A stretch of 25,507 nucleotides of DNA, from NCBI GenBank assembly GCA_002292955.1, contig DBCH01000054.1, forward strand, positions 8,310 through 33,816. The letters are read 5' to 3'. Each line of letters opens with the position of its first letter. The first letter of the stretch is position 1. The translations under genes were made by a program, and so were the position numbers. The notes under the pieces were generated by a model, which searched no databases, was not told the origin of the DNA, and saw only the letters and a program-made list of their open reading frames with translations. The stretch is from Microbacteriaceae bacterium UBA963. GTDB taxonomy: Bacteria; Actinomycetota; Actinomycetes; Actinomycetales; Microbacteriaceae. Shown one piece after another: positions 8,415 to 15,511 of the stretch.

Positions 8415-9710
8415 ATGATCATTACCGTGGTAGGTATGGGCAAAATAGGCTTGCCTCTTGCAGCACAATTTGCCAGCAAGGGACATCGAGTGCTCGGCGC
8501 CGACGTGAACCCCAGGACAGTTGAACTGATCAACTCTGGAAAAGTGCCGTTTCCTGGTGAGCCGGGCCTAGAGGAACGAATCGCTAAGGCCGTAGATGAG
8601 GAGCTTCTTGAGGCAACGCTCGATACCCCTTGGGCAGTCAGTCAGAGTCGTGCTGTCGTGGTCGTGGTCCCATTGTTTGTTGACGCGGAGGGAACCCCAG
8701 ACTTCGGCTGGATGGATAGCGCAACCGAGAAAATCGGCGAGGGCCTGGAGCCCGGAACTCTCGTCACCTTCGAGACGACACTTCCGGTTGGAACCACCCG
8801 CAATCGATTTACCCCCGCTCTTGAAAAAGCTTCTGGGCTCCGAGCCGGCGTTGACTTCTGGGTGTCATTTAGCCCCGAGCGGGTATTGACGGGTCGGGTA
8901 TTCGAGGATCTCCGGAAATACCCCAAGTTGATTGGTGGGATTAACTCCGCCAGTGCCAATGCAGCGCTTGATTTCTATAATGCTGTCCTGGATTTTGATG
9001 ATCGACCGGATCTGACCAAACCAAATGGCGTCTGGGACCTAGGCTCTTCGGAGGCGAGTGAGCTTGCCAAGTTGGCAGAAACGACTTATCGAGACGTTAA
9101 TATTGGCTTGGCAAATCAATTTGCGCGGTTCGCAGATAAGGCGGGCATCGATGTCTATTCCGTCATTGAAGCTTGTAACAGCCAGTTCTTCAGCCATATC
9201 CATCAGCCTGGCATTGCGGTTGGCGGCCACTGCATTCCCATCTACCCTCAGATGTATTTGTGGAATGATCCTGAGGCGACTATCGTACGAGCCGCTCGTG
9301 CGGCAAACCGGGCGATGCCTGCATATGCCGTGGGGGTGCTCGAAGAGAAAATTGGGTCTCTACAGGGTAGGCGTGTCGCTGTGCTCGGAGCTGCGTACCG
9401 AGGCGGAGTAAAAGAGACCGCATTCTCGGGCGTGTTTGATGTAGTTGACTCGCTCCTGAGTCACGGCGCTGTTCCATTGGTGCATGATCCGATGTATTCG
9501 GACGACGAGCTGATGGCGCTCGGCTTTGAGGTCTACCACCTTGGTGACCCCATAGAGGCAGTGATTATTCAGGCAAATCACATTGAGTACGGCACTTTGC
9601 ATCCGGAAGATTTGCCTGGTGCCCGGGCCATCATTGATGGCCGGAAAGCGGTTAGTTCTGCCCTTGCAAAGGCCATCCCGACAATTGTGCTTGGCTCTTT
9701 CCCAGCGTAG
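8415..9710 (+). CDS. wbpA: UDP-N-acetylglucosamine 6-dehydrogenase, WbpA type
   Basis: A 431-residue nucleotide-sugar dehydrogenase that carries out two successive NAD-dependent oxidations at C6, giving a UDP-HexNAc uronic acid. The start MIITVVGMGKIGLPLAAQFA is the NAD-binding fold. TFETTLPVGTT and FSPERVLTGRVFEDL are conserved in the UDP-GlcNAc/UDP-ManNAc dehydrogenase group. AVGGHCIPIYP contains the catalytic cysteine C273, and a UDP-binding C-terminal domain follows (VAVLGAAYRGGVKET). GGAG lies 6 nt upstream of the ATG. UDP-ManNAc dehydrogenase (WecC) is the main alternative; the WbpB/E/D neighbours favour UDP-GlcNAc. It converges with the next gene, leaving only 5 nt between stops. Confidence 0.92.
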   Translation: MIITVVGMGKIGLPLAAQFASKGHRVLGADVNPRTVELINSGKVPFPGEPGLEERIAKAVDEELLEATLDTPWAVSQSRAVVVVVPLFVDAEGTPDFGWMDSATEKIGEGLEPGTLVTFETTLPVGTTRNRFTPALEKASGLRAGVDFWVSFSPERVLTGRVFEDLRKYPKLIGGINSASANAALDFYNAVLDFDDRPDLTKPNGVWDLGSSEASELAKLAETTYRDVNIGLANQFARFADKAGIDVYSVIEACNSQFFSHIHQPGIAVGGHCIPIYPQMYLWNDPEATIVRAARAANRAMPAYAVGVLEEKIGSLQGRRVAVLGAAYRGGVKETAFSGVFDVVDSLLSHGAVPLVHDPMYSDDELMALGFEVYHLGDPIEAVIIQANHIEYGTLHPEDLPGARAIIDGRKAVSSALAKAIPTIVLGSFPA

Positions 9711-9715
9711 ACGCC

Positions 9716-10831
9716 TCATGCATCGGGGCCGCCCAAAAGCGAAGAAAGAACGGAGGCCCTCATGGTGTACGTATGCTCTCTGAGGGTACGGGATTGGCCG
9801 TTTCGGGCCACCTCACTGAGTCGACTTTCATCCTGGAGCAGTTCGAGTACTGACGCGGCAGCCTCTTCATAATTGTTATAGGCGATAACTTCGCGACCTG
9901 GTTCGAATATCTCGCTCAGGTTTGATTTGTTTTCGGTTACAAGAGCTGCGCCACTTCCCGTGGCCTCGTACATGCGCATGTTTACTGCGAAATCACCAGC
10001 AATCGTTCCGTGTCGATTCACGACTATCTTGCTGTTTGCCAACAAATTAAACATGTCCTTTCCCCACGCTTCGCCATGGTAGAAGCTCCGTAACCCGGCT
10101 CGAGCCAGATCCTTCAGATTCGCTGGTCCGAAAATTTGCAAACCCGGCGCAACACTGGCAATGGATTGGAGAAGGGGTATCGTCTGAGGTTGATGACGCG
10201 AAAAGCTGCCGATGAATATCGCATCAATCTTGCGTGAACTGGCCGATCTAAAACTTGCCCACCGTTCATCGAAAGCCAGTGGGATGTAGACAGATTTAAT
10301 TCCCCATGATCGGACTTGCGAAACGATGGAAGGTAGAGCAGAAACGATGAGATCATATTCGAGGAAGTACGATTTCGGTGGCGGAGGAGATGCAATCTCT
10401 CCCACCATGGTGCCAGCATATTTTTTAAGCTCTATGGCAAAACTTCTGGGGATTAGGTTCAAATCTTGTATAAACAGGACATCCGGCTTCATGCTCTTAA
10501 CCTGATTGAGAAGCGTTTGATGGACGTGAGGAAAATGACGTGCCATAGATCTCACTACTGGAATTCTTGAAAGATGTAGGGCGTGATTCCATCCCTGCTG
10601 AATTGGTGTCGCTAAACCGCTCTCAAGTGCCCACGCCGTCTGGGTCCCCCGCGCATTTGGCACCGTGATGTTGGAATCCCAGCCCAGACCGTTCATTGCG
10701 CTGCTATACGCCGCACCTGTTCCAAACCCAGCACTCGCTAATTCTTGGACGTGAGACTCGAAACCCGATTTGAGATGATGGTGTTCATGAAATCCAAGTG
10801 ACTTTATAACTGCGGGATAGTAGGTATCCAC
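9716..10831 (-). CDS. CgeB-like glycosyltransferase (GT-B, Glycos_transf_1_2 domain)
   Basis: About 371 residues from the first conventional start, a GTG at 10831. The C-terminal half has IDAIFIGSFSRHQPQTIPLL, NSKIVVNRHGTIAGDFAVNM, RMYEATGSGAALVTE and a final EVIAYNNYEEAA block, the pattern of CgeB-type GT-B transferases. The frame stays open upstream to 10892-10894 and reads IKSILFV in front of DTYYPA. Family members usually begin with this strand (MK.ILFVDTYYP), so the true start may be an ATT at 10847-10849 (377 residues). There is no clear ribosome site for either start. TAGAAT on the minus strand at 10894-10899 is a possible -10 box. Sugar donor unknown. Confidence 0.8.
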   Translation of the reverse strand: MDTYYPAVIKSLGFHEHHHLKSGFESHVQELASAGFGTGAAYSSAMNGLGWDSNITVPNARGTQTAWALESGLATPIQQGWNHALHLSRIPVVRSMARHFPHVHQTLLNQVKSMKPDVLFIQDLNLIPRSFAIELKKYAGTMVGEIASPPPPKSYFLEYDLIVSALPSIVSQVRSWGIKSVYIPLAFDERWASFRSASSRKIDAIFIGSFSRHQPQTIPLLQSIASVAPGLQIFGPANLKDLARAGLRSFYHGEAWGKDMFNLLANSKIVVNRHGTIAGDFAVNMRMYEATGSGAALVTENKSNLSEIFEPGREVIAYNNYEEAAASVLELLQDESRLSEVARNGQSRTLREHTYTMRASVLSSLLGGPDA

Positions 10832-10972
10832 GAAAAGAATTGACTTAATGACAAACCGCCATAATTTAGTTTCTTGCCTGATGTGGGGCTCTTATTCTAA
10901 TGACAAGCACAACCCTCGCCTGTGAATCCGGGGCCAGGACGCGGTCAACCTGCCCCGTTTCTCTGTGCCAGG

Positions 10973-10990
10973 AGAAAAGAGTCGAGACTC
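10973..10990 (-). terminator. Weak candidate terminator after the FdtA-type gene
   Basis: On the minus strand, GAGTCTCGACTC (10979-10990) overlaps the ketoisomerase stop and is followed by TTTTCTCC. The perfect palindrome gives at best a 4-bp stem with a 4-nt loop and a short T run, so termination would be inefficient. Sequence pattern only. Confidence 0.22.
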
Positions 10991-11426
10991 AGACTGATTC
11001 TGGGCGCGCCTTCTTGACCTCCGCCGTGAACGTGTCGAAATCATGAATGTAGTCATGTTCGTCGTAAGTGTGGGACGCCAAAACTATCAAGACCGCATCT
11101 GCCGAGTAATCGAATTGAGCTCCCCAGGTCAGAGGCGGTAAGTGCAATCCTCTGGTCGGAGAGTCGAGAGTGAAAACTTGGCGCTGAATGCCATCGTCGG
11201 CCATCGCCTTAACGCTCCCCGCGACACACACCAAAAACTGATGACACACGCGGTGCGCATGAATCCCCCGAGGTTCCCCCTCTGGCACTCCCGAAACAAC
11301 AAACATTCTCTCCACAATGAAGGGAAGAGAATGACCTATCTCGGCAACAACAAGCATGCCCCTGCTATCGATGTGCTCTTGGAGATTCACCAGTTGCGGA
11401 GAAAGAAACGACGGTTTGTCGTTCAT
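10989..11426 (-). CDS. fdtA: dTDP-4-keto-6-deoxyglucose 3,4-ketoisomerase (FdtA/QdtA family cupin)
   Basis: A 145-residue single-domain cupin that would move the keto group of dTDP-4-keto-6-deoxyglucose from C4 to C3. The family core is complete: PEGEPRGIHAHRVCHQFLVC with catalytic-type histidines H56 and H58, MADDG, FTLDSPTRGLHLPPLTW, VLIVLASHTYDEHDYI and the final FDTF. A longer frame begins at 11447, but the ATG at 11426 overlaps the aminotransferase stop by 4 nt (ATGA) and has GAGGA upstream. FdtA (galacto product) and QdtA (gluco product) cannot be separated by eye, so the final sugar is Fuc3N or Qui3N. The RVYY segment I recall from characterised FdtA is RMFV here. Confidence 0.88.
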   Translation of the reverse strand: MNDKPSFLSPQLVNLQEHIDSRGMLVVAEIGHSLPFIVERMFVVSGVPEGEPRGIHAHRVCHQFLVCVAGSVKAMADDGIQRQVFTLDSPTRGLHLPPLTWGAQFDYSADAVLIVLASHTYDEHDYIHDFDTFTAEVKKARPESV

Positions 11427-12529
11427 AACGTCCTCAATGATTCGCACACGTGGAGAACTTCGTCTTCTGTGAGCTCAGGAAAAAGAGGAAGAGTAAAGAT
11501 TCGCGTTGCGAGATGCTCCGTCACTGCAAGCGGCATCTGTCGGGGATTAAAGCCTGGAAACTTCTGCTGATGATCGGGAATGGGGTAATGAACGTCGGTG
11601 CTAATGCCTCTGGCTTTGAGAGCCCGGCGCGCTGAATCAGGCTCACTGCACTCAACAACAGCCAGGTGAGCCGTAAAGGCTGAATTCGATGTGTTCACCA
11701 TGCGAAAACCCGCCGGGACGGCGTCCTCGTATTGTTGGTGAATCTGCCGCCTACGAGCATTTTTTTCTTCCAAAAGTGGAAGCTTCGCCCTTAAAACGGC
11801 TGCCTGAATTTCATCGAGGCGACTGTTGCGGCCATGCGCATGCTCAATCGAGTATTTTGACTCCCAGCCGTACTGCCTCATGTGGCGCACCCTCGCGGCA
11901 AGGTCGGAACTATTCGTGAACACCGCGCCTCCGTCACCCAGGGCACCCAAGTTTTTCGTCGGATAAAAACTTGTCGTTGCGATGTCACCAAAGGACCCGC
12001 CCATCGTGTCCCCCCATCGCGCGCCGAGAGACTGGGCACAATCCTCCAGAACCGCAACGCCGTGCTTTCTGGCCACCTGCATTATCTCCGGCATTGGCGC
12101 CAGGGCCCCATAGAGGTGCGTGACGACAATCGCGGCAGGGAGTTGCTCACAAGCAACGAGAGCAGCTTCAAGTGACGCGCCAGACATCAGGTGGGTAGAC
12201 GGGTCAACGTCCACGAAGACCGGCTCGGCCCCGAGAAGCAAAGCAGCCGAGGAAGTGTATGCGCCGGCGTTAGCGACCGTAAAGACAACGCTCCCCACGG
12301 TGACGCCCAACGCAGACAGTGCAAGCTCTAAAGCGTCCGTGCCATTTCCCACGTTGACGGCATGTTGTGTGCCAACATACTGAGCAATTTCATGCTCGAG
12401 GGCATCGTGTTCGGGGCCAAGAACGAACCACCCACTGGAAATCACACGGGCAATAGCCGCGTCAATGTCGCCGCGAATGCCATCAATCCCACGCGAGAGA
12501 TCGTTGAAGGGGATAGGGCCAAGAACCAT
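11423..12529 (-). CDS. fdtB: DegT-family dTDP-3-amino-3,6-dideoxyhexose transaminase (FdtB/QdtB type)
   Basis: A 368-residue PLP aminotransferase of the DegT/DnrJ/EryC1 family. It starts with IPFNDLSRG, as FdtB/QdtB-like enzymes do. It has GNGTDALELAL, VLEDCAQSLGA and the lysine motif SFYPTKNLGALGDGGAV with K192. NSRLDEIQAAVLRAKL and DVHYPIPDHQQ complete the substrate site. Placed directly upstream of and overlapping the ketoisomerase, it would aminate dTDP-3-keto-6-deoxyhexose at C3. It is distinct from the aminotransferase at 6334-7410, which pairs with UDP-uronic acid genes. No FdtC/QdtC acetyltransferase is next to it, so the amine is either left free or acetylated by an enzyme encoded elsewhere. 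Confidence 0.9.
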   Translation of the reverse strand: MVLGPIPFNDLSRGIDGIRGDIDAAIARVISSGWFVLGPEHDALEHEIAQYVGTQHAVNVGNGTDALELALSALGVTVGSVVFTVANAGAYTSSAALLLGAEPVFVDVDPSTHLMSGASLEAALVACEQLPAAIVVTHLYGALAPMPEIMQVARKHGVAVLEDCAQSLGARWGDTMGGSFGDIATTSFYPTKNLGALGDGGAVFTNSSDLAARVRHMRQYGWESKYSIEHAHGRNSRLDEIQAAVLRAKLPLLEEKNARRRQIHQQYEDAVPAGFRMVNTSNSAFTAHLAVVECSEPDSARRALKARGISTDVHYPIPDHQQKFPGFNPRQMPLAVTEHLATRIFTLPLFPELTEDEVLHVCESLRTL

Positions 12530-12738
12530 GCCCTAACTTTACCCCGGGTGGAATTCGAGACCGACAAAGCGAGGGCATTTTGCTTCAACCGCAAAGTGCA
12601 ACCAAGAGCTCGGCCTTAGCGGCATTGGTCCATTCAGCCCTTGAGGCGACGCCAGTGTTTCCTAAACTCCAGCACCGCAGAAAGGCCTACACCGTGAGAA
12701 ACACAGTATGCGGTCTCAGCGAATACCGTCCGTGCCAA

Positions 12739-13165
12739 CTAACGGTCCGCGAGGGAATCGAACTTAGGGAAACCAGTCAGCAGTGGCGAGATCTCGGCCT
12801 CGTATTGATGAAGCATTTCGGTCAAGAAGGGAATCATCAGTGGCCCGGGAAAACGTTGTCCTCAATGACGATCGCCCTGCCGTATTTTTGAGTTGCATAA
12901 TTCACTGACGAGACAACATTCACACGCAAGCCGACGTTTACCTCGTTGATCCTTATGTCCAGGCGATTTGTCCAGTCGATTTCGGTCGCTAATTTGTGAA
13001 CTTCATTTACACGACGCGCGTCTTCGGGAAGGCTCGGCTTCGGGCCGTCAGGGCAAAAAAAATTTCCTCAATGCACTGAGAACGTAATGCCGACAAAAGA
13101 AGAGCAAACTTGTCTGGCCGGTTATAGGCCGCGATCACGACCTAAGTTGTCAACCGGGAAACCAC
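12739..13165 (-). pseudogene. Decayed GT-A glycosyltransferase (nonsense, frameshift, truncation)
   Basis: AAGGAG (13173-13178) precedes a GTG at 13163-13165. The frame reads MVSRLTT, an in-frame TAG (13142-13144), then VVIAAYNRPDKFALLLSALR and SQCIEEIFFA. At a run of eight T on the minus strand (13055-13062) the frame shifts and coding-like sequence resumes: DGPKPSLPEDARRVNEV, TEIDWTNRLDIRINEVNVGL, KYGRAIVIEDNVFPGPLMIP. It ends at a TAG at 12739-12741. The blocks A-YNRP, DGP, IDW, N-GL and ED match GT2-like transferases that use an EDD metal motif; here it is EDN. The C-terminal half is missing. The remaining 209 nt to 12529 contain no identifiable sequence. Confidence 0.75.
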
Positions 13166-13230
13166 AAAAATTCTCCTTTGCGGCGAAGAATCAATTTCCC
13201 TTGCGACCGCGTGTTAATGTTGGCGTAATC

Positions 13231-14247
13231 ATGAATGAGCCGAGAACAAAAGCCGTCGCCTACTGCACCTACTTTGATACAGGCTATCTGTCTCGTGGGC
13301 TAACGATGATCGAATCCCTCAGACATCACGGAGACAATGCCCTCGTCTTCATCCTGGCTCTTGACAGCGGTGTCCGTGACTTCTTCGCTGACTACGGCGA
13401 TAAGAACATTCAGATCATTTCTCTTCAGGATCTCGAGGAATTCGAACCGCGACTTTCAATTGTGCGGCCCCAAAGAAGCCGCGTGGAGTTCTATTTCACG
13501 TGCACGCCCCTACTTGTTCGGTTCGCGATGGACCAGATGAAAACACTCGGCGCAACAATCATCTACCTGGATGCGGACCTATATTTTTTCGACCAGCCCC
13601 AGCTCGCCATCACGTCTCTAGGCGATGGTTCAGTCGGGATAATCGAACACCGCTACCCGAAGAGGTTGGAACGACGGCTTTCCAAGTACGGACGCTTTAA
13701 CGTGGGATGGGTTGCCTTTGTTGATGATGAACAAGGGCGAGAGGTCTTGGATTGGTATGGGAAATCTACTCTCGAATGGTGTGGAGATAAACCACTCGAC
13801 GGTAAGTACGCGGACCAGGGTTATCTCGATTCATTCCCACTCTTTGCAGGAGTTACCGTCCTTCGAGAAGGTGCTTTCAATTTAGCGCCATGGAATACGG
13901 AGTCGCACGATGTGCGCTTCACCCCTCCTGGCACCGTGACCGTCGATGGAAAATCGCTTAACTTTTTCCACTTTCACGGTCTCCGTTCCTTCGGAGGGCA
14001 ATTCGTGACTGGTCAAATTCTCTACGGGGCGAAGCTCACGCAGGCACTTAAGCAGGGTGTCTATTTGCCTTATGTTCTTCACCTCAGCAGAAACGAGATT
14101 GTCATTGAGAGCAAGATGGGCGGTCAGGTTGACATCTCAAAACGAGGCAGTGGGTTGTCTGGCATTCTTGGAGGTCTCCGACGAAGTGCGCTTGCCTTGC
14201 TCTCGTCTCTAGCAAGAAACAGTGTCCGCGTCCCTCGCAACATCTGA
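13231..14247 (+). CDS. GT8-like glycosyltransferase with DAD motif
   Basis: A 338-residue GT-A type transferase. The start AVAYCTYFDTGYLSRGLTMI is followed by IIYLDADLYFFDQP, with the metal-binding DAD at 114-116. It then has IEHRYPKRLER, YGRFNVGWVAF, KYADQGYLDSFP, NLAPWNTE and FFHFHGLRSF. I recognise this set from a family of putative glycosyltransferases in surface polysaccharide loci that resembles GT8. A longer frame begins at 13087, but its first 48 codons overlap the start of the minus-strand pseudogene and do not look like the family, so the ATG at 13231 is chosen. There is no strong ribosome site. It stands alone on the plus strand; donor unknown. Confidence 0.85.
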   Translation: MNEPRTKAVAYCTYFDTGYLSRGLTMIESLRHHGDNALVFILALDSGVRDFFADYGDKNIQIISLQDLEEFEPRLSIVRPQRSRVEFYFTCTPLLVRFAMDQMKTLGATIIYLDADLYFFDQPQLAITSLGDGSVGIIEHRYPKRLERRLSKYGRFNVGWVAFVDDEQGREVLDWYGKSTLEWCGDKPLDGKYADQGYLDSFPLFAGVTVLREGAFNLAPWNTESHDVRFTPPGTVTVDGKSLNFFHFHGLRSFGGQFVTGQILYGAKLTQALKQGVYLPYVLHLSRNEIVIESKMGGQVDISKRGSGLSGILGGLRRSALALLSSLARNSVRVPRNI

Positions 14248-14292
14248 CCTGCCGCGTCCAGTACGAGCGTACGCCGAGACGTTCGCACCGCC

Positions 14293-14313
14293 AAGGGCCA
14301 TAGCGATGCCCTT
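14293..14313. terminator. Possible bidirectional terminator between convergent genes
   Basis: AAGGGC (14293-14298) and GCCCTT (14308-14313) form a 6-bp stem with a 9-nt loop, in the 70 nt between the GT8-like gene (plus) and the CgeB-like gene (minus). Only a very short T run flanks it, so the call rests mainly on location. Confidence 0.25.
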
Positions 14314-14317
14314 TGAA

Positions 14318-15511
14318 TCACTCTGAAGGATTGCGGCCAGGCATGCCTTCAATGGCATCCCAAAAAGAGGATTGAGCAAGGCCGTGAGCGTAACGCTGAC
14401 CACGGTCACGAATTGCTTCGTGCTCTTGCGGGTTTGCCCTCAGCCGTCTCATCAATCTTTTGAGGTCCCGCCCGCTCCGGAAATAGACGAACCCATCTTC
14501 CGGAATTAGACCAGACGTGAGCTTGCGCTCGTCCGTCACAAGGAGAGTTCCAAAAAGCGGTGCCTCAAGCACTCGTGCCTTCACATGCTTTCGGGGCATG
14601 CCATGATTTCGACTCAGGTTTATGGTCGCCCATGAGTGGCCAATTGCGGCCGCGTACTCTTCATAGGACGGCTTCTCGGACTTTCCCGCTCTCTGGGGAT
14701 TAACCACAATGTCAATCCCCCGTCGCGCAAACTTGGCCAGCTGCTTGATGCGGTCTGGATAATGACTCCCCACAAAGGTAAGGGACTGAGGAGCATCCGG
14801 TCGGTTTGCAAAGAGAGCGCGACGTTCCAAGATTTTGATGGTCTCCAGCGACGTGGGCAGCAAACCTGGCCCCGAGCGCGGGATGCCTTTTCCCAGTTCA
14901 CGAGGAAACGTGTCAGTGGCGTGCACACTGACATTTGGGTAAACCTCGGCAAGTGTCTCCGCAGCAAAAATATGCCACCAATAGACCGAATCGTACATAA
15001 GAAAGATGAGTTCTCCCGTCCACACCCCAGCGAGAGTCGCTCCCACCCCTGGCCATGAATTGACTTCGCCATTGGGGTTTTCTTCGCCGTGAAAAATCAC
15101 GTGAGTTGGATCCTGCGCCTCGATGTCGGAGACCAGTCTCTCCGCCCAGCCTGCATCGCCTGGCGCCACTTGGTGCAGGAGCACACGCTGGGCGCCAAAC
15201 CGTTCGATAGCTGACTGCCAAATTTCATAAAAAAAATTACCTTCTGCGGGGCCCCACGGAACATTGCTATCAGCGCAACTCTTTGGCGAGACGATCATGA
15301 TTTTGCCAATGGGCCTAAGGGCCGTCCGCGTGAGGCTCTGACGGAAACGCACATCAGGGCCGGGTGCTGGGTAAAGCCGCTTGTAGATGAGTCGGAAGAC
15401 GAAAAAGGCCCCAGGAATCCTGGAAATCCAGCTCATTTGATCGTTTGTCCACGAACCAATTCGGAGGACGAACTTCTGTGAGCGAGGTTTCAGACCTTGG
15501 CGCTTAGTCAT
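14318..15511 (-). CDS. CgeB-like GT-B glycosyltransferase
   Basis: About 397 residues. The N-terminal half includes GKIMIVSPKSC and a GNFFYEIWQSA segment. The C-terminal half has LTFVGSHYPDRIKQLAKF, INLSRNHGMPRKHVKARV, LEAPLFGTLLVTDE and a PEDGFVYFRSGRDLKRL block, the arrangement of CgeB/Glycos_transf_1_2 transferases. The upstream part of the longest frame (from 15622) lies inside the ABC transporter gene and is not family-like. ATG 15511 is used here, overlapping the transporter stop by 8 nt; ATG 15523 (MRKG) is an equal alternative. It is last in the minus-strand group GT2-gmd-ABC-GT, so it probably acts on the same glycan. Donor unknown. Confidence 0.8.
   Translation of the reverse strand: MTKRQGLKPRSQKFVLRIGSWTNDQMSWISRIPGAFFVFRLIYKRLYPAPGPDVRFRQSLTRTALRPIGKIMIVSPKSCADSNVPWGPAEGNFFYEIWQSAIERFGAQRVLLHQVAPGDAGWAERLVSDIEAQDPTHVIFHGEENPNGEVNSWPGVGATLAGVWTGELIFLMYDSVYWWHIFAAETLAEVYPNVSVHATDTFPRELGKGIPRSGPGLLPTSLETIKILERRALFANRPDAPQSLTFVGSHYPDRIKQLAKFARRGIDIVVNPQRAGKSEKPSYEEYAAAIGHSWATINLSRNHGMPRKHVKARVLEAPLFGTLLVTDERKLTSGLIPEDGFVYFRSGRDLKRLMRRLRANPQEHEAIRDRGQRYAHGLAQSSFWDAIEGMPGRNPSE

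Noticed and set aside
13087..13230. N-terminal extension of the GT8-like gene from 13087
   Set aside because: The 48 extra residues have no family character and lie over the ribosome site and first codons of the minus-strand pseudogene.
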